From: Candidatus Ideonella esbjergensis
Lineage (GTDB): Bacteria > Pseudomonadota > Gammaproteobacteria > Burkholderiales > Burkholderiaceae_C
Length of the DNA stretch: 64,000 nucleotides
Assembly (NCBI GenBank): GCA_016710065.1
Contig: JADJLP010000013.1
Location: 62,001-126,000, forward strand
Direction of reading: 5' to 3'
Shown: positions 19,934-28,885 of the stretch, piece after piece
Layout of the letters: every line of letters starts with the position of its first letter
Numbering within the stretch: position 1 is the stretch's first letter
The notes under the pieces: model-generated
What the model saw: the letters and a program-made list of their open reading frames with translations, nothing else
What the model was told of the DNA's origin: nothing
Database searches by the model: none
Program-made: the position numbers and the translations under genes

Positions 19934-20653
19934 TCACTCACCCAAGTAAGCCGCACGCACCTTGGGGTCATCGAGCAGCACCTTGGCGTCGCCGCTCATG
20001 GTGACCTCGCCCGACTCCATCACATAGCCCCGGTTGGCCAGGGCCAGCGCGCGGCTGGCGTTCTGCTCCACCAGCAGCATGGTGGTGCCCTGCTTGTGGA
20101 TGGTCTCCACCACCTCGAAGATCTTGTCGACCATGATGGGGCTGAGGCCCATGCTGGGCTCGTCGAGCAGCAGCACCTTGGGCCGGGCCATCAGCGCGCG
20201 GCCCATGGCCAGCATCTGCTGCTCGCCGCCGCTCATGGTGCCGGCCAGCTGCTGTGCTCGCTCCTTCAGGCGCGGGAAGATGTCGAAGACTTTGGCCATG
20301 TCGGCGTCGATCTCGGCCTGGTCGTCGCGGCAATAGGCGCCCATCTGCAGGTTCTCGGTGATGCTCATGCGGGTGAAGGTGCCCCGGCCTTCGGGGATCA
20401 TCACCAGACCCTGGCGGGCCAGATCCCAGGCGCCCTGGCCTTTGATGGGCCTGCCCATGAATTCGACGCTGCCTTGCGCGATGGGCTGGATGCCGGTGAC
20501 GGCTTTGAGGGTGGTGGTCTTGCCTGCGCCGTTGGCGCCGATCAGGCTCACCAGCTCGCCCTGGTGAACCTCGAAGCTCACGCCCTTGACGGCCTGGATG
20601 CCGCCGTAGGCCACCTTCAGGCCGGTCACCTTGAGCAGGGTGGGTGCAGTCAT
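19934..20653 (-). CDS. livF: Branched-chain amino acid ABC transporter ATPase LivF
   Basis: 239 aa. Walker A GANGAGKTT, LivF-type signature MSGGEQQMLA, Walker B VLLLDEPSMGL, and the PEGRGTF stretch typical of LivF. Second ATPase of a LivHMGF high-affinity uptake system for leucine, isoleucine and valine or related amides. The ATG at 20653 is preceded by GGA and overlaps the TGA of a 32-codon linker frame that contains repeat copy B. Confidence 0.93.
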   Translation of the reverse strand: MTAPTLLKVTGLKVAYGGIQAVKGVSFEVHQGELVSLIGANGAGKTTTLKAVTGIQPIAQGSVEFMGRPIKGQGAWDLARQGLVMIPEGRGTFTRMSITENLQMGAYCRDDQAEIDADMAKVFDIFPRLKERAQQLAGTMSGGEQQMLAMGRALMARPKVLLLDEPSMGLSPIMVDKIFEVVETIHKQGTTMLLVEQNASRALALANRGYVMESGEVTMSGDAKVLLDDPKVRAAYLGE

Positions 20654-20748
20654 GGTGTTCCTTGTTCTGTTTGAGCTTTCGCCGGGCCGCCCCAAGAAAG
20701 CGAGGCTCCCCTCGGGGGGCGACGCCGCAGGCGTCTTGGGGCCGACAT
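20650..20748 (-). CDS. Putative 32-aa linker ORF between livG and livF
   Basis: Starts with an ATG that overlaps the livG stop (TGATG) and ends with a TGA that overlaps the livF start (ATGA). It reads MSAPRRLRRRPPRGASLSW and onward. Nearly all of it consists of repeat copy B. The arrangement would keep ribosomes moving across the repeat from livG to livF. The peptide itself looks non-specific: basic and Pro-rich. Confidence 0.35.
   Translation of the reverse strand: MSAPRRLRRRPPRGASLSWGGPAKAQTEQGTP
20681..20741 (-). repeat. GC-rich intergenic repeat, copy B (livG-livF junction)
   Basis: Minus-strand reading: CCCCAAG, about 13 bases, CCCCCCGAGGGG, 17 bases, GCGGCCCGGC. Same order and spacing as copy A upstream of parE, with one extra C in the central block. 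Confidence 0.7.
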
Positions 20749-21521
20749 CAGTGTGCCTTGTGACCGGCGCCCAGGTAGGCCTCGATCACCTTGTCGTTGC
20801 GTTGCACCTCGGCGGGCGTGCCTTCGGCGATCTGCTTGCCGTAGTCCAGCACCGTCACGCGGTCGCACAGGCCCATCACCAGCTTCACGTCGTGCTCGAT
20901 CAGCAAGATGGTGCGGCCGTCCTTGCGGATGCGGTCGATCAGCTCGCGCAGCACCATCTTCTCGGTGGCGTTCATGCCGGCCGCCGGCTCGTCCAGGGCG
21001 ATGAGCTTGGGGTCGGTGGCCAGGGCTCTTGCGATTTCGAGCCTGCGCTGGTCGCCGTAGCTCAGGGTGCGGGCCTTGTATTCGGCGAACTTGCCGATGC
21101 CCACGTAGTCGAGCAGCTCTTGCGCGCGCTTTCTGATGGCAGCTTCTTCGGCCTTGAAGGCACTGGTGCGCAAGATGGCGCCCATCAAGCCCGACTGGCT
21201 GCGCACATGCCGGCCCACCATGACGTTCTCCAGCGCCGTCATCTCGGCAAACAGCCGGATGTTCTGGAAGGTGCGCGCAATGCCGGCCTTGGCCACCTCG
21301 TGCACGGTGGTGGGGGTGTAGGGCTGGCCGCCCAGCTCGTAGCTGCCGCCGTCGGGCGTGTACAGCCCGGTGATGACGTTGAAGAACGTCGTCTTGCCGG
21401 CGCCGTTGGGGCCAATGAGGCCGTAGACCTGGCCTTCGTGGATGCTGATGCTGACGTCGGTCAGCGCTTGCAGGCCCCCAAATCGCTTGGAGGCGCCTTG
21501 AACTTTGAATACGGTTGCCAT
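20748..21521 (-). CDS. livG: Branched-chain amino acid ABC transporter ATPase LivG
   Basis: 257 aa. Walker A GPNGAGKTT, signature LSYGDQRRLEIARAL and Walker B LIALDEPAAGMN, the LivG-type forms. The ATG at 21521 gives MATVFKVQGASKRFGG; longer in-frame readings are the livM coding strand in another frame. It lies 11 bases after livM. Works at the inner membrane with LivH, LivM and LivF. Confidence 0.94.
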   Translation of the reverse strand: MATVFKVQGASKRFGGLQALTDVSISIHEGQVYGLIGPNGAGKTTFFNVITGLYTPDGGSYELGGQPYTPTTVHEVAKAGIARTFQNIRLFAEMTALENVMVGRHVRSQSGLMGAILRTSAFKAEEAAIRKRAQELLDYVGIGKFAEYKARTLSYGDQRRLEIARALATDPKLIALDEPAAGMNATEKMVLRELIDRIRKDGRTILLIEHDVKLVMGLCDRVTVLDYGKQIAEGTPAEVQRNDKVIEAYLGAGHKAH

Positions 21522-21532
21522 GGCTGCGCTCC

Positions 21533-22627
21533 TCACTTCACGGCGTGCGGCGCGGCCTTGCCGTGCTCGGGGCTGGGCCACAGGCCGCGCGGTCTGAGCA
21601 GCATGATGACGATCATGGCCAGAGCGATCAGCAACTGGCGCAGGATGGCAGCGTCGAGCCGGCCGTCGGTGAGTTGCTGCAGCGGGCCGGCCACTTGTCT
21701 CAAGACTTCGGGCAGCGCCGCCAGCAGCAAGGCGCCCAGGATGACGCCGGGGATGTGGCCCAGCCCGCCCAGCACCACCATGGCGACGATCATCACCGAC
21801 TCCATCAGGGTGAAGCTTTCGGGGCTGACGAATTGCTGGAAGGCGGCAAACATGGCGCCCGAGACGCCGCCGAAGGTGGCGCCCATGCCGAAGGCCAAGA
21901 GCTTCAAGTTGCGGGTGTTCAGGCCCATGGCCTTGGCGGCGATCTCGTCTTCGCGGATGGCCATCCAGGCCCGACCGATGCGCGAGTCGGCCAGCCGTGT
22001 GCAGATGATGACGGAGAAGATGACCAGGGTGAGGAAGAGGTAGTAGTACAGCGTCAGGCCGGTGAACTCCAACCCCAGCCATTCGTGCTTCACGCCGAAG
22101 TCCAGCGGGCCTATGCTCATGGCGTCGATCTGGCCGATGCCGCGCGGGCCGTTGGTGATGTTGATGGGGTATTCGAGGTTGTTCATGAAGACCCGGATGA
22201 TTTCCCCAAAACCCAGCGTGACGATGGCCAGGTAGTCGCCTCTGAGTTTGAGGGTGGGGGCGCCAAGGATGACGCCGGCCAGGCCTGCGGTGAGGGCCGC
22301 AAGCGGGATGACCAGCCAGATGGGGGTGTGCAGGCCGTTGGGGAAGGCGGCCTTGATCCACTCGAAGTTGTCGGTGAGGTGGGGGCTGGCGAGCAGCGCG
22401 AACATGTAGGCGCCGGTGGCGTAGAAGGCCACATACCCCAGGTCGAGCAGGCCGGCGTAGCCGACCACGATGTTCAGGCCCAGGGCGAGCATGACGTAGA
22501 GCAGGGCGGCGGCCATGATGCGCACCCAGCTTTGACCGAATTGCGCGGCAAAGTGCGGCAGGGCCAGCAGCAGCGCGCCGGCCACCAGGAAGAGGATGAG
22601 CTTTTGGGGTTTGGTCAGGTCTTGCAT
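21533..22627 (-). CDS. livM: Branched-chain amino acid ABC transporter permease LivM
   Basis: 364 aa, about nine to ten TM segments. The permease signature GLNIVVGYAGLLDLGYVAF is near residue 50 and the EAA-like loop RAWMAIREDEIAAKAMGLN near 240 contacts the ATPases. The C-terminal tail (LRPRGLWPSPEHGK) is typical of LivM. Starts 19 bases after the livH stop. Confidence 0.94.
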   Translation of the reverse strand: MQDLTKPQKLILFLVAGALLLALPHFAAQFGQSWVRIMAAALLYVMLALGLNIVVGYAGLLDLGYVAFYATGAYMFALLASPHLTDNFEWIKAAFPNGLHTPIWLVIPLAALTAGLAGVILGAPTLKLRGDYLAIVTLGFGEIIRVFMNNLEYPINITNGPRGIGQIDAMSIGPLDFGVKHEWLGLEFTGLTLYYYLFLTLVIFSVIICTRLADSRIGRAWMAIREDEIAAKAMGLNTRNLKLLAFGMGATFGGVSGAMFAAFQQFVSPESFTLMESVMIVAMVVLGGLGHIPGVILGALLLAALPEVLRQVAGPLQQLTDGRLDAAILRQLLIALAMIVIMLLRPRGLWPSPEHGKAAPHAVK

Positions 22628-22646
22628 GGTGTGTCTCCCGTCCTGC

Positions 22647-23576
22647 TCAAGCTCTGTCGGCCACGCGTTCGCCCATCAGGCCCGAGGGGCGCAGGGTGAG
22701 CACGAGGATGAGGACGAGGAAGGCGAAGATTTCGACGTACTGGCTGCCGAAGACGCCGCCGGTCAGATCTCCCAGGTAGCCGGCGCCGATGGCTTCGATC
22801 AGGCCCAGCAAGACACCGCCGACCATGGCGCCGGTGAGGTTGCCGATGCCACCGAACACCGCTGCAGTGAAGGCCTTCAACCCAGGCAAAAAGCCCATGG
22901 AGTGCTGCACGGTGCCGTAGTTGAGCGCCCACATGATGCCGGCGATGGCGGCCAGGGTGGCGCCGATCACGAAGGTCATGGAGATGACGAAGTCGGGTTT
23001 GACGCCCATGAGCGCGGCCACCCGGGGGTTCTCGGCGGTGGCGCGCATGGCGCGGCCGAGTTTGGTCTTGTTGACCAGCCACAGCAGCGCAGCCAGCACC
23101 ATCACGGTGGTGGCGAGTATCAGTATCTGGGCGATGGTGATGACGGGGCCTTCTTCCCACAGGAACAGCACTTCCGTGGGCAGCAGCGGCGGGTAGCTCT
23201 TGGGGTTGGGCTTCCAGATGATCATGGCCAGGGTCTGCAGCAGCAGGCTCATGCCCATGGCCGTGATCAGCGGCGCCAGGCGCGGCGCGTTGCGCAGGGG
23301 CCGGTACGCAATCTTCTCAACCGCGAAGTTCAGCAGCGAGCACACAACAATGGAGGCCAGCAGCGAGATCAGCAGCAGGCTCCAGCCCGGCAACCCCGAG
23401 TCCGCCAGGCCCGTGACTATGGTCCACGACACCATCGCCCCCACCATCAAGATCTCGCCGTGCGCAAAATTGATCAGCGAAATGATCCCGTAAACCATCG
23501 TGTACCCCAGCGCCACCAGCGCGTACATGCTCCCCAGCACCAGACCGTTGATGATCTGTTGAACAAAGATATCCAT
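22647..23576 (-). CDS. livH: Branched-chain amino acid ABC transporter permease LivH
   Basis: 309 aa, about eight TM segments. N-terminus MDIFVQQIINGLVLGSMYAL is typical of LivH, and the coupling loop RAMRATAENPRVAALMGV contains the EAA motif. The start at 23576 has GGAG upstream. First gene of livHMGF; the leader carries a 9-bp hairpin and a TACAAT hexamer. No periplasmic binding protein gene (livJ/K) is adjacent, so it must be elsewhere. Confidence 0.94.
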   Translation of the reverse strand: MDIFVQQIINGLVLGSMYALVALGYTMVYGIISLINFAHGEILMVGAMVSWTIVTGLADSGLPGWSLLLISLLASIVVCSLLNFAVEKIAYRPLRNAPRLAPLITAMGMSLLLQTLAMIIWKPNPKSYPPLLPTEVLFLWEEGPVITIAQILILATTVMVLAALLWLVNKTKLGRAMRATAENPRVAALMGVKPDFVISMTFVIGATLAAIAGIMWALNYGTVQHSMGFLPGLKAFTAAVFGGIGNLTGAMVGGVLLGLIEAIGAGYLGDLTGGVFGSQYVEIFAFLVLILVLTLRPSGLMGERVADRA

Positions 23577-23602
23577 TGCGGGGTTCTCCAGGAAAAGTGC
23601 TT

Positions 23603-23625
23603 GCAGCACGCCGTGTGCGTGCTGC
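23603..23625 (-). promoter_or_regulatory. Perfect 9-bp hairpin in the livH leader
   Basis: GCAGCACGC, five-base loop, GCGTGCTGC, 26 bases upstream of the livH ATG and just before its ribosome-binding site. No T-tract follows, so it is not a simple terminator; a post-transcriptional role is possible. Confidence 0.45.
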
Positions 23626-23716
23626 GATCCCACCGAGGCGCGGGCGCTGGCCCGGCACCCATGCTTCTTGTCTCAGGGTACGCCAGACCCAGTCGGCCAC
23701 CATGCAGATGGCCGCG

Positions 23717-23722
23717 ATTGTA
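23717..23722 (-). promoter_or_regulatory. -10-like TACAAT upstream of livHMGF
   Basis: TACAAT on the minus strand about 140 bases before livH. Its context GATTGTAGG (plus strand) is shared with the parE and tolB promoter regions. The -35 element is not clear. Confidence 0.4.
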
Positions 23723-23794
23723 GGGAGCGCACCACCCTGCCCTCACCGGAGTTTCCCCCGCCGATTCCCTCGTCATTGACCCCGGCAAAGCGCC

Positions 23795-25141
23795 TCAGGC
23801 ATGGCCTTTGCGGCTGAGAGCTTCCTCGTTCAGGCGCTGCAACTCGGCCAGCTTGTCGCCGATGCGCAGCTCCAGGCCTCGCGGCACGGGCTGGTAGAAC
23901 TGCGGTGCCTTCATGCCTTCTGGCCAATACGACTCGCCCGCCGCAAAGCCGCCCGGCTCGTCATGCGCATAGCGGTAGCCCTGACCCAGGCCCATGCCCT
24001 TCATCAGTGCCGTGGGCGCATTGCGCAGGTGCGGTGGAATGGGCCGAGTGCCGTCCTGCTTCACAAAGGCGCGCACCTCATTCCAGGCCTTGTAGACCGC
24101 ATTCGACTTGGATGCCACGGCCAGGTACACCACCGCTTGTGCCAGTGCCAGCTCGCCCTCGGGCGTGCCCAGGCGCTCGTAAGTTTCGGCTGCATCGAGC
24201 GTGATGCGCAAGGCGCGCGGATCGGCATTGCCTACGTCCTCGCTGGCCATGCGCACCAGGCGGCGCACGATGTAGCGCGGATCGACGCCACCGTCGAGCA
24301 TGCGTGCGAACCAGTACAGCGAGGCGTCTGGATCCGAGCCGCGCACCGATTTGTGCAAGGCCGAGATGGTGTCGTAGAACTGGTCACCACCCTTGTCGTA
24401 GCGGCGCAGTTGCTCGCCCAGCGAGCGCTCCAGCGTGGCTTCATCCAGCTCTGTGGCCTCGGGCGACTGTGACACCAGGTTGTCGTAGGCGTTGAGCAGC
24501 CGGCGTGCGTCGCCGTCGGCGTAGGCCATCAGGCGCACGGCGGCGGCATCGGTGAGCGGTGGCGCGGCCAGCAATGCGGCGGCGCGCTCCAGCAATTGGC
24601 GCATGTCTTCTGGCTCGATGGCCTTGAGCACATGCACGGTGGCGCGCGAAAGCAAGGCCGAGTTGACCTCGAACGACGGGTTCTCGGTGGTCGCGCCAAT
24701 GAAGGTGAACAGGCCCGATTCCACATGCGGCAGAAAAGCATCCTGCTGCGATTTGTTGAAGCGGTGCACTTCGTCGACGAAGACGATGGTGCGCTGGCCC
24801 AGCTTGCGCATGGCCTCGGCCTCGGTGACGGCTTCTCGGATGTCCTTCACACCGGCCAGCACGGCCGAAAGTACGATGAAGCGGCCCTTCACTGCCCCGG
24901 CCAGCAGCCGCGCCAGCGTGGTCTTGCCCACACCGGGTGGCCCCCACAGGATCATGGAGTGCAACCTGCCCTGCTCGAAGGCCACGCGCAGCGGCTTGCC
25001 CGGCCCGAGCAGGTGGGCCTGGCCGATGACTTCGTCAAGTTGGTGCGGGCGCAGCCGCTCGGCGAGCGGCGCGCCAGGGCCGGGCGCCTCGGCCTCGCCA
25101 GGCGCCGCCGCGTTGTCGAAAAACAAGTCCTGCCGGTTCAT
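23795..25141 (-). CDS. rarA: Replication-associated recombination protein A (AAA+ ATPase)
   Basis: 448 aa, family length. AAA+ module with Walker A GPPGVGKTTLA, Walker B FVDEVHRFNK and sensor region FIGATTENPSFEVN, then the tetramerisation C-terminal domain with DGGVDPRYIVRRLVRMASEDVGNADP. Acts at stalled replication forks with SSB and RecA. E. coli has the order ftsK-lolA-rarA; here a cheW gene on the opposite strand separates lolA from rarA. The start at 25141 gives MNRQDLFFD and lies six bases after CACAAT. Confidence 0.94.
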   Translation of the reverse strand: MNRQDLFFDNAAAPGEAEAPGPGAPLAERLRPHQLDEVIGQAHLLGPGKPLRVAFEQGRLHSMILWGPPGVGKTTLARLLAGAVKGRFIVLSAVLAGVKDIREAVTEAEAMRKLGQRTIVFVDEVHRFNKSQQDAFLPHVESGLFTFIGATTENPSFEVNSALLSRATVHVLKAIEPEDMRQLLERAAALLAAPPLTDAAAVRLMAYADGDARRLLNAYDNLVSQSPEATELDEATLERSLGEQLRRYDKGGDQFYDTISALHKSVRGSDPDASLYWFARMLDGGVDPRYIVRRLVRMASEDVGNADPRALRITLDAAETYERLGTPEGELALAQAVVYLAVASKSNAVYKAWNEVRAFVKQDGTRPIPPHLRNAPTALMKGMGLGQGYRYAHDEPGGFAAGESYWPEGMKAPQFYQPVPRGLELRIGDKLAELQRLNEEALSRKGHA

Positions 25142-25147
25142 GGGCAG

Positions 25148-25153
25148 ATTGTG
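25148..25153 (-). promoter_or_regulatory. -10-like CACAAT, leaderless start of rarA
   Basis: CACAAT on the minus strand, six bases before the rarA ATG, with no Shine-Dalgarno. Confidence 0.3.
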
Positions 25154-25308
25154 GCAGCAGCCCTGGAGCCACGAATTGACGGGCAGACCCGCCACTTTTC
25201 CAGCGTTGCCACGGGCGCCGATTCATCACACTGATGGTCAAGATACGACCACACCTGCGGGTGCCGGCCGACCGACCGAAAGTGCAGCCCACGCAAGGAG
25301 CCAAGGAC

Positions 25309-25827
25309 ATGAGTGCCATGCTGTCGCCTGAAAAAACCACCACCGCCCATGTGCAGACTGCCCTGCCACGGGAGTACCTCTCGTTCAAGCTGGGCGCCGA
25401 AGAGTACGGCATCGACATCCTGAAGGTGCAGGAGATCCGCGGCTACGAACAGCCCACCCGAATCGCGAACGCCCCGCATTTCATCAAGGGCGTGGTGAAC
25501 TTGCGCGGCGTGATCGTGCCCATCGTGGACATGCGTTTGCGCTTCGACTTGCCCGACGTGAAGTACGACAGCTTCACCGTGGTAATCATCCTCAATGTGG
25601 CACACCGTACCGTGGGCATGGTAGTGGACTCGGTGAGCGACGTGCTGGAATTGCCAGCCAACCAGATCAAGCCCGCGCCGGAATTCAACGGCGCCATCGA
25701 TGCGGCCTACATCACCGGACTGGGCACCATCAAACATGGCGATGACGAGCGTATGCTGATCCTGATGGACATCGAACAGATGATGACCGCCGAAGACATG
25801 TGCCTGATGGACGCTGTCACGCACTGA
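25309..25827 (+). CDS. CheW-domain chemotaxis coupling protein
   Basis: 172 aa, a single CheW domain over about 25-165. [23 protein letters not shown] and [18 protein letters not shown] are canonical, and [15 protein letters not shown] is the conserved beta-barrel core. Couples chemoreceptors to CheA at the inner face of the membrane. The start at 25309 follows AAGGAG. No other chemotaxis gene is nearby, so it is an orphan set between rarA and lolA. Confidence 0.9.
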   Translation: MSAMLSPEKTTTAHVQTALPREYLSFKLGAEEYGIDILKVQEIRGYEQPTRIANAPHFIKGVVNLRGVIVPIVDMRLRFDLPDVKYDSFTVVIILNVAHRTVGMVVDSVSDVLELPANQIKPAPEFNGAIDAAYITGLGTIKHGDDERMLILMDIEQMMTAEDMCLMDAVTH

Positions 25828-25842
25828 CGCTCCGCCCGAAAA

Positions 25843-25876
25843 AAGGTCGCCACGCCCTCACGGTCCAGGCGACCTT
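25843..25876. terminator. Hairpin between convergent cheW and lolA
   Basis: AAGGTCGCC and GGCGACCTT form a 9-bp stem around a 16-base loop, preceded by an A-run. Probably a bidirectional terminator, though the loop is large. Confidence 0.5.
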
Positions 25877-25893
25877 GTCACGTCTGGCGAGCC

Positions 25894-26529
25894 CTATTGC
25901 TCCGAGATGTCGGTTCCAGCGGGGATGGTGAAACGGAAGGTCTCGGCCGGCAGTGCCTGATCCGTGACCAAGCCGCTGAAGTGCAGCATCGAGTGCTGGC
26001 CAAAACTGTCGGCCACCTCCACCGCCGCCAGGGCGCGGCCCTTGAAGCCGGCCTTCATCCACTGGATGCTGCCGTCCTTGCTGCGCGGCGTGGCTTGCAC
26101 CCACTCCATGCCGCCAGAGTCAGGCTGGGCCTTGAGCTCGAAATCCTTCTCCAGTTGCTGGCCGGCCAGCAAGGCCGCTGGTGTGGCGCCGATGGCATCG
26201 CCCAATTTGCGCACCGTGACCTGGTTCAGGTCGGGGTCGTGGAACCACACCTTTTGTCCATCGCTGACGATGGTCTGCGCATAGGGCTTGAGATAGGTGA
26301 AGCGGAAGTGGTTGGGCCGCGCGAACTCGAAGCGACCGGTGGAAACCTTCTTGCGCACGCCATCGGGCGAGGTGACGGTCTGGGTGAATTCGGCCTTGCC
26401 AAACTTCACGTCCTTGGCGAAGGCACGCAAGGACTCGACGGCATCGGCGTGCGCCGCAACGCTGCCAAGCGAGAGCATGCCGACCAGTCCACAGGCCAGC
26501 AAAGAGCGAAACCGCCGTGCATCACTCAT
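25894..26529 (-). CDS. lolA: Outer membrane lipoprotein carrier protein LolA
   Basis: 211 aa. Signal peptide to about residue 28 (VAAHA). The mature half-barrel shows [27 protein letters not shown] with the conserved Arg that closes the cavity, and [13 protein letters not shown]. Ferries lipoproteins from LolCDE across the periplasm to LolB. Its start overlaps the ftsK stop by eight bases, the usual ftsK-lolA pair. Confidence 0.93.
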   Translation of the reverse strand: MSDARRFRSLLACGLVGMLSLGSVAAHADAVESLRAFAKDVKFGKAEFTQTVTSPDGVRKKVSTGRFEFARPNHFRFTYLKPYAQTIVSDGQKVWFHDPDLNQVTVRKLGDAIGATPAALLAGQQLEKDFELKAQPDSGGMEWVQATPRSKDGSIQWMKAGFKGRALAAVEVADSFGQHSMLHFSGLVTDQALPAETFRFTIPAGTDISEQ

Positions 26530-28789
26530 CGCGCTTGGGCAACACGATTTCGCGGTTGCCGTTGGTGGACATGGCAGTTACGAGTCCGGATTTCTCCATT
26601 TGTTCCAGCAACCGTGCCGCGCGGTTGTAGCCGATGCGCAGATGGCGCTGCACCAGCGAGATGGAGGCCTTGCGGTGTTCCAGCACGATGGCCACAGCCT
26701 GGTCGTACATGGGGTCGGACTCGCCATCGCCGCCACCTGCGCCGCCAGCCCCACCGTCGGCAGCGTCGCCATCCAGCGTGCCGCCTTCCAGGATGCCTTC
26801 GATGTAGTTGGGCTCGCCCTGGGACTTGAGCGACTCCACCACCCGGTGCACTTCCTCGTCGCTGACGAAGGCGCCATGCACGCGCACCGGCAGGCCGCTG
26901 CCGGAGGCCATGTAGAGCATGTCGCCCATGCCCAGCAGGGCTTCGGCCCCCATCTGATCGAGGATGGTGCGACTGTCGATCTTGCTGGACACCTGGAAGC
27001 TGATGCGGGTGGGGATGTTGGCCTTGATCAAGCCGGTGATCACGTCCACGCTGGGCCGCTGCGTGGCCAGGATGAGGTGGATGCCGGCCGCGCGGGCCTT
27101 TTGCGCCAGGCGGGCAATCAACTCCTCGATCTTCTTGCCCACCACCATCATCAGGTCGGCGAGTTCGTCGATCACGATCACCACATGCGGCAGGCGGTCC
27201 AGCGGCTCGGGCGCTTCGGGCGTGAGACTGAAGGGGTTGCCGATGAGGTCGCCGCGGGCCTTGGCCTCGTCGATCTTCTTGTTGTAGCCGGCCAGGTTGC
27301 GCACGCCCATCTTGCTCATGAGCTTGTAGCGGCGCTCCATCTCGCCCACAGCCCAGTTCAACGCATTGCCGGCCTGCTTCATGTCGGTGACCACCGGGCA
27401 CAGCAGGTGCGGGATGCCCTCGTACATGCTCATTTCAAGCATCTTGGGGTCAATCATGATCAGCCGCACATCACGCGGCTCGGCCTTGTAGAGCAGGCTC
27501 AGGATCATGCCGTTGATGCCCACCGACTTGCCCGAACCGGTGGTGCCGGCCACCAGGCAGTGCGGCATCTTGGCCAGGTCGGCCACCACAGGCGCACCAA
27601 TGATGTCCTTGCCCAGGGCCATGGTGAGCATGGAGGGCGCGTCGTTATAGACCTGCGAGCCCAGGATCTCCGACAGGCGTATGGTCTGCCGCTTGGCGTT
27701 GGGCAGTTCCAGCGCCATCAGGTTCTTGCCGGGGATGGTCTCGACCACGCGGATCGACACCAGCGAGAGCGATCGCGCCAAATCCTTGGCCAGGTTTACG
27801 ACCTGCGAGCCCTTCACGCCAGTGGCAGGCTCAATCTCGTATCGGGTGATGACGGGACCAGGTTGCGCGGCGATTACACGCACTTCGACACCAAAATCAC
27901 CCAGCTTCTTCTCGATCAGCCGGCTGGTCATCTCCAGCGATTCGGGCGTCACGCTCTCCACACGGGTCGGGAGCTTGTCCAGCAGATCAACCTGGGGCAG
28001 CTTGCTGTTGGCCAACTCGTGGAACAACGGGGTTTGCCGCTCGCGCGCCACGCGGTCGGACTTGGGCACCTCGAGCACCGGTGCGAGCGTGACGATGGGC
28101 GCATGCACCTCGAATTCTTCGCGCGTCTCGTCCACCTGGATTTCGCGCTCGCGCAGCGCCAGTTCACCCAAGCGCACATCCTCGGCGTGTTCGCGCTGCT
28201 CTTCACGGCGCTCGCGCACGCCGTCCACCCAGCCGCCCAGGGCATCGGCCAGCTTCACCCACGAGAACTGCAAGGCCGAGGCCAGCGAGGCCACCAGCAC
28301 GGCGATCCACAACGCGCCCGAGCCGGTGAAGCCCAGCCACCGCATGGACAAGGGGCCCAGGCCATAGCCCAACACACCACCGGCCGGGCCGGGCAAACGG
28401 GTTTCCCAACCGTAGAGACGGGTCCACTCCAGCGCGGCCGATGCGCACATCAGCAGCAGCAGGCCTATGCCCATGCGGGCAGCGCTCCAGTCGCGGCGTG
28501 GCAATACCGCGCCGTCCACGCCCGCGCGCAACAGCTTGGCCAGGGCTACCAGCCACCAGCGCACGCCCACCACCACCAGCCACCAGGCCGAGAAGCCGAA
28601 CAGCATGAGTGCGACATCCGCCACCCAGGCGCCGGGCAGGCCCAGCCAGTTGGCCACAGCCATGCCGGAGCCTGAAGTGGAAAAACCAGGATCCGTCGCG
28701 CGCCGGCTGGACAAAGCCAGCGCCAGCACGAGCAACAGCAAACCGGTGACGATCAACCTGAGCCGGTCGCGCGCAGGGGTGGGTTTCAT
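26522..28789 (-). CDS. ftsK: DNA translocase FtsK
   Basis: 755 aa from the ATG at 28789; an ATG at 28831 would add 14 residues and neither has a clear ribosome site. About four N-terminal TM segments, then a short charged linker (repeated [17 protein letters not shown] residues), then the motor: Walker [13 protein letters not shown], Walker [13 protein letters not shown]. The C-terminal gamma winged helix ends [17 protein letters not shown] and reads KOPS sites. Coordinates chromosome dimer resolution with septation. Sits after a Crp-family regulator where E. coli has lrp. Confidence 0.94.
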   Translation of the reverse strand: MKPTPARDRLRLIVTGLLLLVLALALSSRRATDPGFSTSGSGMAVANWLGLPGAWVADVALMLFGFSAWWLVVVGVRWWLVALAKLLRAGVDGAVLPRRDWSAARMGIGLLLLMCASAALEWTRLYGWETRLPGPAGGVLGYGLGPLSMRWLGFTGSGALWIAVLVASLASALQFSWVKLADALGGWVDGVRERREEQREHAEDVRLGELALREREIQVDETREEFEVHAPIVTLAPVLEVPKSDRVARERQTPLFHELANSKLPQVDLLDKLPTRVESVTPESLEMTSRLIEKKLGDFGVEVRVIAAQPGPVITRYEIEPATGVKGSQVVNLAKDLARSLSLVSIRVVETIPGKNLMALELPNAKRQTIRLSEILGSQVYNDAPSMLTMALGKDIIGAPVVADLAKMPHCLVAGTTGSGKSVGINGMILSLLYKAEPRDVRLIMIDPKMLEMSMYEGIPHLLCPVVTDMKQAGNALNWAVGEMERRYKLMSKMGVRNLAGYNKKIDEAKARGDLIGNPFSLTPEAPEPLDRLPHVVIVIDELADLMMVVGKKIEELIARLAQKARAAGIHLILATQRPSVDVITGLIKANIPTRISFQVSSKIDSRTILDQMGAEALLGMGDMLYMASGSGLPVRVHGAFVSDEEVHRVVESLKSQGEPNYIEGILEGGTLDGDAADGGAGGAGGGDGESDPMYDQAVAIVLEHRKASISLVQRHLRIGYNRAARLLEQMEKSGLVTAMSTNGNREIVLPKRDE

Positions 28790-28885
28790 GCGGTCCGCCG
28801 TAGGGCGGAGCAGCGACGCGTCACGTCGCATGGAATGCGGAGCCTGGTGGGTGGGCTGAAGGTCGGGAACTCAAACGCAACCGCA

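Noticed and set aside
26297..28675. 792-codon plus-strand open frame opposite ftsK
   Set aside because: Shadow of FtsK, whose Walker motifs and gamma domain are clear on the minus strand.
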